Shown here piece by piece: positions 34,623 through 44,590 of a DNA stretch of 64,000 nt. The DNA is from a bacterium (lineage in GTDB: Bacteria > Electryoneota > Electryoneia > Electryoneales > Electryoneaceae). Within the stretch, counting starts at the first letter, position 1. Each line of letters begins with the position of its first letter. The DNA lies in NCBI GenBank assembly GCA_020444425.1, contig JAHLLB010000005.1, positions 62,001 through 126,000 on the forward strand, given 5' to 3'. The position numbers and the translations under genes were made by a program. The notes under the pieces are model-generated. The model saw only the letters and a program-made list of their open reading frames with translations. It made no database searches and was not told the DNA's origin.

Positions 34623-37199
34623 ATGCACGCGCAACCGCACACTCGTATCGGGTTCTTTCTGCTGATCTGGCTGCTGCCGGTTCTGCTGTTCGCGCAGGCG
34701 GCGGATGATTGCCTGATGTGTCACGCTGATACGGAACTGGAAGCGGAGGATGGTTCCATCGTCGGCGTTGACGAAGAATACTTCGGGGACAGTGTTCACG
34801 GTTTCTTCGATTGTGTCGATTGCCATGATCAACCCGGAGCGGACTGGGAAGACCTGCCGCACTTCAGCGTCTACCACCCGGTGGATTGCAGCATCTGCCA
34901 CGAAGACGCCGCAGGCAGTTACGATGGCAGCTTCCACGGTCGTGCGCTCGCAGGTGGCGAAGCCGAGGCGCCAGAATGCTCGCAGTGTCACGGTTCTTCG
35001 CAGGATCCCCATCGGATTCAGTCTGTTGGTTCAGGTGTTGCGGAAAATGCATGCCGAGTCTGTCACCGCAAGGAAACTCAGGCGTACCGCGGATCAGTGC
35101 ACCAGGTCGCACACGATCAGGGCAAACCAAGCCCGGGCTGCACCTCCTGCCACCCGACGCATGGCGCAGAGCTACCACCATCTGCTGGTGCGGTAAACAA
35201 TCTCTGTCTTTCCTGCCACAAAGATGCAATGCGGTCGGTGATGATCGGCGGCCACCCGTTCGGAGAAACGGAACAGGGCGCGATCAACTGTGCATCGTGC
35301 CATGATGTACACGCGACACACATCCCGGAAGTTGACTCCGGCACATTGCAGGCTTGCGTCGAATGCCACCCGGGCTACGAATCCCAGTTCGCAGGATCGG
35401 TGCATGAAGAAATGCTCGAATCCGAAAAGATGAACTGTTTGTCATGCCACAAAACGCATCAGGTTGCGGATACTGAAGAAGAAACGGAATTCGGCTGCGG
35501 TCAGTGCCATGAAGACGCGGAAGCCGTCTATCGAACAAGTGCTCATCGAATGGCACGTCTGCACGGGGACGTTGTCGCCGCAGAATGCGCGGACTGCCAC
35601 GGCGGCCACCATATTCTCCCGGCTTCCGATCCGGAAAGCCTGGTTCACCACGACAATATTCCAGGGATGTGCGGCGAATGTCATAGTGACAACACGGTGA
35701 TCACATCTGACTACGTTCGTTTGCCCATCTCACTGCCCAGCTATGAACGATCCGTGCATGGCATGGGACTGCAGGCAGGCAAGCCCACGGCAGTTTGCAC
35801 CGATTGTCATGGCAGCCATAACCTGCAATCAGCCAACGTTTCCACGAGTATGGTTGCGCGTCAGAATTTGACGCAGACTTGCGGACAATGCCATGAGGAA
35901 GAGGCGGCAATCTTTGGTGAATCGGTGCATGGCCGAGCGGTACAGCACGGCATCAAGGATTCTCCAGATTGCACTGGTTGCCATGAGGAACACCTGATTC
36001 TTCCGATCAGTGATCCCGATTCTCCAGTGAACCCGTCGAATATCAGTCATCACGCCTGCCGCGAATGCCACGAAGATCCAGAGTTGGCAGCACGCTACGG
36101 TCTTCCCACGGAAGTTGTGGAAAGCTATGAAGATAGCTATCACGGTTGGGCGCTTTCCCGTGGCGGCGGCATGGTCGCATCTTGCGAGGATTGCCACGGA
36201 ACTCACAATATCAAAAGCATTCACGATCCGGATTCCCGGATCCATCCGGATAACGTAGTTGCCATGTGTGGCGAATGCCACGACCAGTCCAACCCGACTT
36301 TTGCAGCCAGCTACAGTCACATCTCCGCTCGCGGTGCGTGGGGCATCCACGACTACGCGCGGGTGATCTACATCATCCTGATCGCGATCGTGCTCGGCGG
36401 TATGGCGTTCCACAATGGTCTCATTCTGTTCAAGACCATCCGCCACCACAAGCGCCACCACGAAGCGCAGGAAGCCGTGTTACGCATGACGAAGAACGAA
36501 ATCTGGCAGCATATCCTGCTCGCGTTCACCTTCATTGTGCTTGCGATTACCGGTTTTGCCCTGCGCTACCCGGACGCCTGGTGGGTCAACATCTTGACCA
36601 GCCTTGGGATGACGGAAACGGTCCGTGCCTTCACCCACCGCCTCATGGCCGGGATGATGATCGCCACGTCGTTCTACCACATCGCCTACCTCTGGTTCAC
36701 CGCGCGTGGACGTGAACTGATGAAGGCGATGATCCCGCATCCGAAGGACGCCGGTCGTGCGCTCGGCACAATGCTTTACTACATGGGCTTGAAGACCAGG
36801 CAGCCAAACCACGGCATGTTCGACTACACGCAAAAAGCCGAGTACTGGGCCCTCGTCTGGGGAACGATTGTCATGGCTCTGACCGGCTTCATCCTGATGT
36901 ATCCGGACCTGGTGACCGCGTTCCTGCCGGCATGGGTCATTCGAGTCAGTGAAACCATTCACTTCTACGAAGCGATTCTCGCTGTTGGTGCGATCATCAT
37001 CTGGCACTTCTTCTTCACCATCTTCATCCCGCGTGAGTATCCGATGAGCTGGATCTGGATTACGGGAAGAATGCCGAAGCACGAGTGGGACCACCACCAC
37101 AGCGATGAAACGAACGAACTGGGTCGTGAACCCAAGATCTTGCCCCCCACCGGCAAGTACGCCGACGGAGAGAAGGATGATCCGCTTCTTCCGCATTAA
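34623..37199 (+). CDS. 19-heme cytochrome c fused to membrane cytochrome b
   Basis: An 858-residue protein with signal peptide GFFLLIWLLPVLLFA. Nineteen CxxCH motifs lie between residue 30 (CLMCH) and about 553 (CGECH), arranged as repeated modules of the form SVHG..CTDCHGSHN..CGQCH. The C-terminal third (about 575-810) has five membrane helices with histidine pairs (WQHILL, FTHRLMAGM, FYHIAYLW, IHFYEAIL, WHFFFTIF) of the di-heme cytochrome b561/HydC type. The same logic, multiheme c joined to a quinol-oxidising b domain, is known in Geobacter CbcL, which has about half as many c-hemes. It is probably an inner-membrane quinol dehydrogenase feeding the periplasmic cytochromes. It overlaps the next gene. 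Confidence 0.9.
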   Translation: MHAQPHTRIGFFLLIWLLPVLLFAQAADDCLMCHADTELEAEDGSIVGVDEEYFGDSVHGFFDCVDCHDQPGADWEDLPHFSVYHPVDCSICHEDAAGSYDGSFHGRALAGGEAEAPECSQCHGSSQDPHRIQSVGSGVAENACRVCHRKETQAYRGSVHQVAHDQGKPSPGCTSCHPTHGAELPPSAGAVNNLCLSCHKDAMRSVMIGGHPFGETEQGAINCASCHDVHATHIPEVDSGTLQACVECHPGYESQFAGSVHEEMLESEKMNCLSCHKTHQVADTEEETEFGCGQCHEDAEAVYRTSAHRMARLHGDVVAAECADCHGGHHILPASDPESLVHHDNIPGMCGECHSDNTVITSDYVRLPISLPSYERSVHGMGLQAGKPTAVCTDCHGSHNLQSANVSTSMVARQNLTQTCGQCHEEEAAIFGESVHGRAVQHGIKDSPDCTGCHEEHLILPISDPDSPVNPSNISHHACRECHEDPELAARYGLPTEVVESYEDSYHGWALSRGGGMVASCEDCHGTHNIKSIHDPDSRIHPDNVVAMCGECHDQSNPTFAASYSHISARGAWGIHDYARVIYIILIAIVLGGMAFHNGLILFKTIRHHKRHHEAQEAVLRMTKNEIWQHILLAFTFIVLAITGFALRYPDAWWVNILTSLGMTETVRAFTHRLMAGMMIATSFYHIAYLWFTARGRELMKAMIPHPKDAGRALGTMLYYMGLKTRQPNHGMFDYTQKAEYWALVWGTIVMALTGFILMYPDLVTAFLPAWVIRVSETIHFYEAILAVGAIIIWHFFFTIFIPREYPMSWIWITGRMPKHEWDHHHSDETNELGREPKILPPTGKYADGEKDDPLLPH

Positions 37200-39717
37200 A
37201 AAATCAACCGCGCAGCGAGGGGTGATCTCATCTTTCGCTGTGGCGGCGTTCATGTTGACCTTCCTGCTGTTTTCAATAACAGCAGGAGCGTTTGCGCAGG
37301 ACGACGAAACCTGCGAGATGTGTCATGATGACCCGGACATGTCCCGTATGGAACAGGGCATCCCGCAATCCCTGTACGCGAATTCGGCGATGATCGAAGA
37401 GTCGGTCCATGCCGGATTCGGTTGCATCGACTGCCACCAGTCGCTGGATGGTGTCGAGGATTGGCCGCACGAGCCGAACTTGCCGGGCGTTGACTGCTCG
37501 ATGTGCCACGATGACGCGTTCGAAGAGTACATGGACGGGTTCTATCAGCACCTCGAGGCGCGCGGGTTCAGCAACATTCCCGGGTGTACGTCCTGCCACG
37601 GCAACCACGAGATCTCCGGTGAGGCCGACACACGCAAAGTCTGCGGTGTCTGCCACAATCAGGAGGTGAAGACGCTGGCGAAATCCGTCCACGGCACCAC
37701 CACGGACGCCACCATCTCCTGTACATCGTGCCACGCCGCGCACACGAAGAACGAACAGGGTGACATGCTCGAAGCCGATTGGCGGCTTGAAGTGACCGAC
37801 AAGTGCCTGAGCTGCCACCGGGACGATTCCGAAGGCTACCTCAAATCGGAACACTACACCGCTGTCAAGTCGGGCAGCGAAGAAGCTCCGATCTGCGTTG
37901 ACTGCCATGGTTTCCACGACATCTATGCCGTCGATGACCGGCACTCACCGGTGCACGTCGACAACATGGATGCTACCTGCTCGCAGTGTCACGAGGGCAA
38001 GGAAGCCACTGTCCACCGCAAGAGCGGGGTCGATGCCCGCCTGATGACCTGCGCCGCCTGCCACACCGGCCACGAGACCCATTTCGAAGGTCAGGCCGGC
38101 GGACACTTCCAGGAAGAAGTCAGCCTGACCTGCAACCGCTGTCATGAGAAAGATGCACACACGGACGACAACCTCGCCCACGCGTCCATCATGGGCGGGG
38201 AAGAAGGCACAGAATTCTCGTGCCTGCAGTGCCACTCGTACCACTACGAGGACGCCACCGAAGCTCACAAGGCCGGCGGCGGCACCTTGAGCTGCGCCAG
38301 TTGCCACGAGGAAGAAAATGACCTCTGGGCACGTTCCGCGCACGGTGTCGCCTATCGCAAAGGCCACACCGAAGCACCGAACTGCGAAACCTGTCACGGT
38401 GACGGCCAGATCCAGAAAATTTCCGAAGAGTTTGACGGACAATCGATCATTTCGCTGTGTGCGTCCTGCCACGCCGACCGTGACATGATTCTCCGCTTCC
38501 AGCTCAACCCGAACGCCGTCAGTGGCTACCTCAACACCTACCACGGCAAGGCGTATTCGCTGGGCTATCAGGGCGAGGATTTCGCGACTTGCGTCTCGTG
38601 CCACGACAACCACCTGATCCTGCCGCGCGACAATCCGGAATCGTCCATCGCGCAGCAGCACATCATGGAAACCTGTGGCCGCTGCCATGACGATGTAAAC
38701 AAGAACTTCGTCGCCCAACTACAGCACTACGATCCGATGGCGCACGAGGAACACCCGGTTCTTGACGTGATCCACGTGTTCATGGTCTGGTTGCTGCGGA
38801 TCACGCTCACCGTCTTCGGCATTCACACCCTGCTCTGGCTGTGGCGAGCCGGCTGGGATGGCATCCGCCATGGCCGCAAGATCCGGGGACGCAAGGGACA
38901 GGTGCGGTACATGCGCTTCGGAGTGTTCGAACGCGTCCAGCACGGTATCGTGATCGTCAGCTTCCTGCTGCTCGCGATGACCGGCCTGCCGCTGAAGTAT
39001 TCCTACACCGAAGCGTCCTACTGGATCGCGAACAACCTCGTCGATCTGCGCACCATGGCAATTCTGCACCGTATCGGCGCCGGCATGACCTTCACCTACT
39101 TCGCGCTGCACCTCGGCGGCCTGATGTACAAGCTCGTGCGCCGCAGGTTGACGCTGAAGAGCCTGCTCTGGGGTGTCGACAGTCTCGTGCCGCAACCGCG
39201 TGACATTAAGGACTTCTTCCAGCACATCGGTTTCTTCATCGGTGTCGCGGAACGGCCGACCTTCAACCGGTTTACCTACTGGGAGAAGTTCGACTATATG
39301 GCGGTGTTCTGGGGTGTCGCGGTGATCGGCGCGTCCGGCCTGACCCTGTGGTTCCCGGAATTCTTCACCAAATTCCTGCCGGGCTGGGCGATCAACGCTG
39401 CAATGATCATCCACTCCGAGGAGGCACTGCTCGCAACCGGCTTCATCTTTACCATACATTTCTTTAACGAGCACTTCCGTCCTGAGAACTTCCCGATGGA
39501 TGAAGTCATTTTCACGGGACGTGTCAGCGAACACTACATGATGGAAGAGCGCAAGGAGTGGTATGACCGGATGAAGGCGGAGGGCAAGCTGGACACCATG
39601 CGTGTCAAGCCGATGGCCGTGATTCCGCGAATCCTGCTCTACACCTTCGGTTTCAGTGCCCTGGCGATCGGGCTTGCGCTGCTGGTTCTGATCGTGGTCG
39701 GAACATTCACTGGCTAG
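37177..39717 (+). CDS. 17-heme cytochrome c fused to membrane cytochrome b
   Basis: An 846-residue protein starting at ATG 37177, inside the end of the previous gene, with GGAG five bases upstream. The signal peptide is [20 protein letters not shown]. Seventeen CxxCH motifs run from residue 46 (CEMCH) to about 500 (CGRCH). Membrane helices follow at about 530, 587, 629, 705, 741 and 816; histidines in [35 protein letters not shown] and TIHFFNEHF are candidate heme b ligands. It is a diverged paralogue of the 19-heme protein. The 23-base overlap suggests that the two are made together and may form one complex. Confidence 0.9.
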   Translation: MIRFFRIKKSTAQRGVISSFAVAAFMLTFLLFSITAGAFAQDDETCEMCHDDPDMSRMEQGIPQSLYANSAMIEESVHAGFGCIDCHQSLDGVEDWPHEPNLPGVDCSMCHDDAFEEYMDGFYQHLEARGFSNIPGCTSCHGNHEISGEADTRKVCGVCHNQEVKTLAKSVHGTTTDATISCTSCHAAHTKNEQGDMLEADWRLEVTDKCLSCHRDDSEGYLKSEHYTAVKSGSEEAPICVDCHGFHDIYAVDDRHSPVHVDNMDATCSQCHEGKEATVHRKSGVDARLMTCAACHTGHETHFEGQAGGHFQEEVSLTCNRCHEKDAHTDDNLAHASIMGGEEGTEFSCLQCHSYHYEDATEAHKAGGGTLSCASCHEEENDLWARSAHGVAYRKGHTEAPNCETCHGDGQIQKISEEFDGQSIISLCASCHADRDMILRFQLNPNAVSGYLNTYHGKAYSLGYQGEDFATCVSCHDNHLILPRDNPESSIAQQHIMETCGRCHDDVNKNFVAQLQHYDPMAHEEHPVLDVIHVFMVWLLRITLTVFGIHTLLWLWRAGWDGIRHGRKIRGRKGQVRYMRFGVFERVQHGIVIVSFLLLAMTGLPLKYSYTEASYWIANNLVDLRTMAILHRIGAGMTFTYFALHLGGLMYKLVRRRLTLKSLLWGVDSLVPQPRDIKDFFQHIGFFIGVAERPTFNRFTYWEKFDYMAVFWGVAVIGASGLTLWFPEFFTKFLPGWAINAAMIIHSEEALLATGFIFTIHFFNEHFRPENFPMDEVIFTGRVSEHYMMEERKEWYDRMKAEGKLDTMRVKPMAVIPRILLYTFGFSALAIGLALLVLIVVGTFTG

Positions 39718-39790
39718 GGGACATGTACTGTACGGGTAACATGCATCGCTCAAGACACGGGTAACACGCACTGCTAATCAGATGTCCCGC
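39717..39790. repeat. Repeat-like segment after the 17-heme gene
   Basis: GGGGACAT at 39717 and ATGTCCC at 39782 are outer inverted ends; between them ACGGGTAACATGCATCGCT and ACGGGTAACACGCACTGCT are direct repeats 28 bases apart. It could be a decayed mobile-element end. The stop codon of the 17-heme gene lies in its first bases. Confidence 0.5.
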
Positions 39791-39822
39791 TATCAACCAG
39801 GTTACTTTATACCCCCCTTGTG

Positions 39823-39853
39823 AGACACCCGGTGCCGCAAACACCGGGTGTCT
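39823..39853 (+). terminator. Terminator hairpin ending the cytochrome locus
   Basis: AGACACCCGGTG and CACCGGGTGTCT form a perfect 12-bp stem, followed by TCGTCTC. It lies about 105 bases after the 17-heme gene. Confidence 0.7.
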
Positions 39854-39994
39854 TCGTCTCTCACCAGCAACAGACACCGCAATCAATCCACGAGAGGGAA
39901 CCACCGTTTCCACCCCATTGTAAACCATCCGGGCACCGATAACCGGGCACCGTTCCCGCTTGACACGTCTCAACCCGGAGCGCTAGCTTTTTCC

Positions 39995-41536
39995 ATGCAC
40001 GCACCCACGCCGAACATCCACCACACGACCCGTTCCCGGCTGATACTGTCCGTGATCCTGCTGACGCTGCTGCTCGTCTCGGCATTGTACCCGGTTGACG
40101 CCATCGCTCAAGCAGCCGACGACCACTGGACCATCCATCTGCCACAGAACCAGCAGGCGACCGCGCCGGTACGAATCGTCGGCGCCACCGCATATGTGGA
40201 TGCGCTGTCCTTCGCGGATGCCATTGGCGTCGACTACCATCGAGACGATCTCGGCCGCTACGTCTTCAGCTTCCCCGGCGCGCTGGCGATCTTTGCCCCG
40301 GAAGCGGCGTTCGCACGTCTGGACGGCATGACGTATCAGCTGCCTGCGTCACCGTTCAAAACCGATTCGCGCCTGTTCATTCCGGAGGCGACCTGGGTTG
40401 ACTATGTCAACCGCTTCACGCCCGGTCTGATCGCGCTGCACCGCAGCCCCCGCGCGCTGAGCTTCACGCCGCCGGAATCCGACATCCTCGAGATCGAGGC
40501 TGACCCCATCACCGCGAAAACCGACAGTTCGCACATCCGGTTGTTGCTGACCCGTCCGCAACGCGCCTCCCTCGCCCTGATCGACAGCACGCACCTGGCC
40601 GTACGTCTGCCGGAAGCCAATCCAGGCGATTTCAGCTACGCGCCCGAGGAAAACAAACCGGGCTATTCCTGGGACGCTGAGCAATCCCGCTTGATCATCG
40701 AACTGCCGCGCGGATTGTACGCCGCCCGGTTCTCCGGACCCACCGACGATTGCCGCTACACGCTCACCCTGTCGTTCGTCGAGGAGGAAAACGGCACCCA
40801 GTGGGATGTCAAAACCGCCCTTGAAGCCGACAAACGCAAGTGGACCCTCGACACTGTCGTCATTGACGCCGGACACGGTGGCAAGGATCCCGGTGCCATC
40901 GGACATTCCGGCATTTACGAGAAGGATCTCGCCCTTGAGACCGCGCTGGCAGTGCGTGAGGTGATGCGCAAACGGCTGCCCGGCATCAAGGTCGTGATGA
41001 CCCGCGACGACGACACGTTCATCCCGCTGTACGAACGCACACGCATCGCCAACCGTGCGAACGGCAAGCTGTTCGTCTCGATCCACTTCAATTCCGCCCG
41101 TGACCGCCGCGCGCATGGCCTCGAGACCTATTTTCTCGCCCCGGCACGGACCGAACGCGCGATGGAAATCGCCAAAGTCGAGAACGAAGTGATCCAGTAC
41201 GAAGAACAACTGCACGACTACCCGGATCTGGGCGACGAAGCCTTCATCCTCCTCTCGATGGCACAGGCGCAATTCGGTAAGGAGAGCGAAGATCTGGCGT
41301 CCATGGTGCTGGACGGAATGCAGGATCGGACCGGCCAGAAAAGCCGCGGGGTTGATCAGGCGGGGTTCTATGTGCTGATGGGTGCGTCCATGCCGGCGAT
41401 TCTCGTCGAGGGCGGTTTCCTTTCCAACGCCAACGAAGAGCGCCTTGTCCGCAGCAAGGAGTATCAGGCAAAGGTCGCCGAAAGCATTGTGGACGCGATC
41501 GAAGAGTTTGTCAGGAATCACGAGAATGACTCTTGA
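39995..41536 (+). CDS. N-acetylmuramoyl-L-alanine amidase (Amidase_3, AmiC-like)
   Basis: A 513-residue secreted cell-wall hydrolase that cuts the bond between N-acetylmuramic acid and the stem peptide. A signal segment (LILSVILLTLLLVSALYPVDAIA) is followed by a domain resembling a copper-amine-oxidase-N-like or AMIN region (about 40-290). The catalytic domain (about 290-510) has the zinc ligands VIDAGHGGKDPG, EKDLALE and VSIHFNS, and the catalytic glutamate in VEGGFLSN. The start at 39995 is chosen because it gives a clean signal peptide; the GGAG upstream is 14 bases away, so the start is not certain. Its last codons touch a MITE-like repeat. Confidence 0.9.
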   Translation: MHAPTPNIHHTTRSRLILSVILLTLLLVSALYPVDAIAQAADDHWTIHLPQNQQATAPVRIVGATAYVDALSFADAIGVDYHRDDLGRYVFSFPGALAIFAPEAAFARLDGMTYQLPASPFKTDSRLFIPEATWVDYVNRFTPGLIALHRSPRALSFTPPESDILEIEADPITAKTDSSHIRLLLTRPQRASLALIDSTHLAVRLPEANPGDFSYAPEENKPGYSWDAEQSRLIIELPRGLYAARFSGPTDDCRYTLTLSFVEEENGTQWDVKTALEADKRKWTLDTVVIDAGHGGKDPGAIGHSGIYEKDLALETALAVREVMRKRLPGIKVVMTRDDDTFIPLYERTRIANRANGKLFVSIHFNSARDRRAHGLETYFLAPARTERAMEIAKVENEVIQYEEQLHDYPDLGDEAFILLSMAQAQFGKESEDLASMVLDGMQDRTGQKSRGVDQAGFYVLMGASMPAILVEGGFLSNANEERLVRSKEYQAKVAESIVDAIEEFVRNHENDS

Positions 41537-41553
41537 ACCACGGAAAGACTATG

Positions 41554-41890
41554 AACCACGGAATACACGGAATAAACGGAAACCGACAACAGATTCGAAC
41601 CGCGAAAGACGCGAAAAGAGCGAAATAAAACCTTAAAGACTCTACTTCTGGTTAAATACAAAAGCCAAACCCTACTTCCGGTAATAACACTACCCTAAAA
41701 CCTGATTTTATTTGTACTATATTGGTATATGATATTTTAAAATCATTAATATTTTTTTATCATTATTCTTTAATCATTAGACTTTGATTTTTATCATCTT
41801 CTTTTGTCTTTATCCTTCCTTTCGCTTTTTTCGCGCATTTCGTGGTTATTCTTTGTCTTTTCTTCCGTTTATTCCGTGTCTTCCGTGGTT
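41554..41890. mobile_element. MITE-like AT-rich element with 28-bp inverted ends
   Basis: The left end (41554-41581) begins AACCACGGAATACACGGA; the right end (41863-41890) is its inverted copy, matching at 27 of 28 bases. A second, imperfect inner pair (41601-41627 and about 41820-41846) contains GCGAAAAGAGCGAAA-type sequence. The centre (about 41640-41815) is strongly AT-rich, with no coding frame. Accordingly the terminal codons of the TIM-barrel gene (STTEDTE) are read from the element. Confidence 0.7.
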
Positions 41891-42801
41891 GAGAGGTAGG
41901 TTTTCTTCATCGCCAGCGCGCCACGGTCCATCGAGTCTGCCGCCTCGCTGATCACCCACGCCGGATACCCGGTCAGCGCTAAAGCCCGCGCGAAATGTTC
42001 CGCCACCGGCAGCCACGGATCGCCCGGCTTGCCGAACATCGGGTCAGCGTCCTCTTCCGAAATCAATTCACCATGGTCGCGATGCTTCTTCTCACCCTTG
42101 GGGGTAAACTCGATCGGAGAGATGTGGTAGTGCATCTCCTCCCACTGTTCCGGACGCAGGTTCGCTTTCAGGTGGTCCATCGCCACGATGTAATCTTCCG
42201 GCTTGGTGAACGTCCAGCCGTTGTCCGTTTCGAGTTCGCTCAGTTGACGGCAATGCAGGTGCCCGAAATCGACGCACGGCCGGCAGCTCGGCACCTCACG
42301 GCAGATCGTCAGAATCTCGTCCAGCGATCCCAGCGAATTCACCTTGCCCGCCGTCTCCGGGTAAATGTGAACACCGTCCGGCAGGTCATTCGCCACGAAC
42401 TTCTGCATGTTCGTGATGAACCGGCCCAATGCGTTCTCGCGTCCACCGGCGGTTGTGCCCGGATGCAGCACAATCCGTGACGCACCCGCCAACGCCGCCA
42501 GCTCAGCCGTCTTCGCCAGGGACGCGAAACTGCGTTCGACGACATCATCCTTCACCGACGACAGCACGCAGTAATAGCTGGCGTGAATGCTGAAGTTGAC
42601 GCCGAATTCTTCCGCCTTCTCCCGGTGCTGCTCGGCCACTTCCGGACGGGTCCGCGGGCCGTGCACCATCTGCAGCTCGAGGATGTCGAGCCCGATGTCA
42701 TGCAGCCATTCTGCGGCGTTGACACGGTTCTTCTTGTACTTCTTCGTATCGAAAAACGACGTCGGAAATCCCGCCGGGCCAAACATTGCCGATTGTTTCA
42801 T
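41869..42801 (-). CDS. TIM-barrel protein of the endonuclease IV/xylose-isomerase-like type
   Basis: A 310-residue protein. MFGPAGFPTSF, LELQMVHGPR, FSIHASYYC, SRIVLHPG, IYPETAGK, CVDFGHLHC and YHISPIEF are the successive beta-strand ends of an AP-endonuclease-2-type TIM barrel, and supply the histidine, glutamate and aspartate ligands expected for three metals. Archaeal-type endonuclease IV homologues look like this, so an AP-site DNA repair nuclease is plausible, but sugar isomerase-like enzymes share the fold. The final seven residues (STTEDTE) are encoded by a MITE-like inverted repeat, indicating that the original C-terminus was replaced. The ribosome-binding site is weak. Confidence 0.75.
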   Translation of the reverse strand: MKQSAMFGPAGFPTSFFDTKKYKKNRVNAAEWLHDIGLDILELQMVHGPRTRPEVAEQHREKAEEFGVNFSIHASYYCVLSSVKDDVVERSFASLAKTAELAALAGASRIVLHPGTTAGGRENALGRFITNMQKFVANDLPDGVHIYPETAGKVNSLGSLDEILTICREVPSCRPCVDFGHLHCRQLSELETDNGWTFTKPEDYIVAMDHLKANLRPEQWEEMHYHISPIEFTPKGEKKHRDHGELISEEDADPMFGKPGDPWLPVAEHFARALALTGYPAWVISEAADSMDRGALAMKKTYLSTTEDTE

Positions 42802-43038
42802 GAAATCCGATCCGCTGGGTTGTTCGTGGAAATCTAATCCACCGGGAAAATAGGCGTGGTTGCTGGACGAAAACAGAGAATATCTCCGAGGATGCAGCCG
42901 GAGTACAGACTCTTCAGGTCGCTGATCCGGTACACCCCACCCAGATCTGGCAGATTGACAGGAGGGTCTGGGAGCTGGAAATCGATGATGATTTTCTCGA
43001 TATCCAGCATTTGATCAATGACTGCGACGGACTTTCGC
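42802..43038. other. Short intergenic region between NDH-2 and the TIM-barrel gene
   Basis: No gene supported. A minus-strand frame (42834-43097) overlaps the NDH-2 3' end and has no ribosome-binding site. Confidence 0.4.
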
Positions 43039-44391
43039 CTACGCCGCCCGGCGCGAATCCGCCCGATTGCTGTGTTCCGGATCTTCCGCCGTTTCACGCG
43101 TCCAGCGGATCATGCGAGCGTTCCGCCCATTGGTGAACCAGTTGTACGCCCACTGGACAAACACGATCAGCCGGTTGCCGAATTGCACCATCAACATCAG
43201 GTGCACCAGCAGCCACGCCACCCAGCCGGGAAAGCCCCACAGTTGCATCCGGCCGAAGTCCGCGATGGCGGCCTTCTTGCCAATCGTCGCCATCGTTCCA
43301 CGGTCACGGTACTCAAACTCCCGTACAGGTTTACCCTTCAACGTGCGCGAGATCCGTTTCCCGACATACTTCCCCTGCTGCATCGCGACCGCAGCGAGGC
43401 CGGGCAGCGGGTCGCCATGTTCATCCAGAGCCTGAGCAAGGTCGCCAATCACATACACATCCGGGTGTGTCACAACCTGCAGGGTGCGGTTGACTGGGAT
43501 CCGGCCGGATTTGTCGCTGTCGACACCCAGTTGCTGCGCGAGCGTGCCGATGCCGGCGTCGGGTTTTACCCCACCGGCCCAGATCACCGACCGGCTGGCA
43601 ATCCTGTGGTCCTGCTCATTCTTCGCATACCGGACACCCGTTTCGGTAATCTCGTTGACCATACTGCCGGTTAGCACCTCAACACCCAACCGGCGAAGCG
43701 AGGTCACCGCTTTCTCCGCCAACGGTTCTGTGTGCGCACCCAGCACACGGTCCATCCCTTCCAGCAGGATCACACGGCTGTCTGCGGGATCGATGTTGCG
43801 GAATTCGCCGGGCAGGGTCAGATGCGCCAGTTCACCAACCGCACCCGCCAACTCAACACCCGTTGGTCCGCCGCCGATGATGACAAAGGTCAACAATTCA
43901 CGCCGTTTCGCGGGGTCGTCCTCCAGTTCGGCGGCTTCGAAGGCGGATAACACCCGCGAACGGATTTCGATCGCATCCTCGACCGACTTCAAGCCGGGTG
44001 CGTCCTGTTCCCAGCGATCATTCCCGAAGTAATTGTGCGCGGTGGCGCCAAGGGCGAGTACCAATGTGTCGTAGTCCAACACCTTATCTCCCATCCGCAC
44101 CTGCTTCTTGTCCGCGAGGATGGTATTCAACTCGCCGTGCAGCACCTGAGTGTTCTTCTGCCGTCCGACCACGGTCCGCAGGGGAGAGGTGATGTCGCCC
44201 GGGTTCAGCATCCCGGTCGCCACCTGGTACAGCAGCGGTTGAAACAGGTGATAGTTCTTGCGGTCGATCAACACCACTTCAGCGTCCGCACGGCGCAACG
44301 CCTTGGCTGCGTGCAGTCCACCGAACCCACCGCCGACGATCACCACACGATGGTTGCTTCCGGTTCCCGCCGAATCGCGCGACTGTTGCAT
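43039..44391 (-). CDS. ndh: Type II NADH dehydrogenase (NDH-2)
   Basis: A 450-residue single-subunit NADH:quinone oxidoreductase without proton pumping. FAD-binding GxGxxG is in VVIVGGGFGGLHAA (about 15-30), NADH-binding GGGPTGVELAGA lies at about 170, and a second FAD motif is VYVIGDLAQA. The quinone-site region is AVAMQQGKYVGKRI. The C-terminal WVAWLLVHLMLMVQFGNRL segment is the amphipathic or membrane-docking part, and a basic tail follows. The start has AGGG seven bases upstream. It would supply reduced quinone, the presumed electron donor for the b-c fusion cytochromes 4 kb away. Confidence 0.92.
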   Translation of the reverse strand: MQQSRDSAGTGSNHRVVIVGGGFGGLHAAKALRRADAEVVLIDRKNYHLFQPLLYQVATGMLNPGDITSPLRTVVGRQKNTQVLHGELNTILADKKQVRMGDKVLDYDTLVLALGATAHNYFGNDRWEQDAPGLKSVEDAIEIRSRVLSAFEAAELEDDPAKRRELLTFVIIGGGPTGVELAGAVGELAHLTLPGEFRNIDPADSRVILLEGMDRVLGAHTEPLAEKAVTSLRRLGVEVLTGSMVNEITETGVRYAKNEQDHRIASRSVIWAGGVKPDAGIGTLAQQLGVDSDKSGRIPVNRTLQVVTHPDVYVIGDLAQALDEHGDPLPGLAAVAMQQGKYVGKRISRTLKGKPVREFEYRDRGTMATIGKKAAIADFGRMQLWGFPGWVAWLLVHLMLMVQFGNRLIVFVQWAYNWFTNGRNARMIRWTRETAEDPEHSNRADSRRAA

Positions 44392-44529
44392 CCTTGATCC
44401 CTGTTGTGTTTGGGTGTCCGAACCATGCTACGTTTTTCACAAATGGTACGTCAGTCGCCCCGCACATGTTCCAACCTGTCGGACTCATTCGCCCCTCGGC
44501 GAGCATTCGTTCGCTGCGAGCTCTGGTAC

Positions 44530-44563
44530 AACAAAACAGCCCGGGAACTGTTCCCCGGGCTGC
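44530..44563 (-). terminator. Intrinsic terminator of alaS
   Basis: On the minus strand CAGCCCGGGGAA pairs with TTCCCGGGCTG and is followed by TTTTGTTG. It lies 30 bases after the alaS stop. Confidence 0.85.
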
Positions 44564-44590
44564 GAATTGTTTTCATTGTGCGCGACTGGA

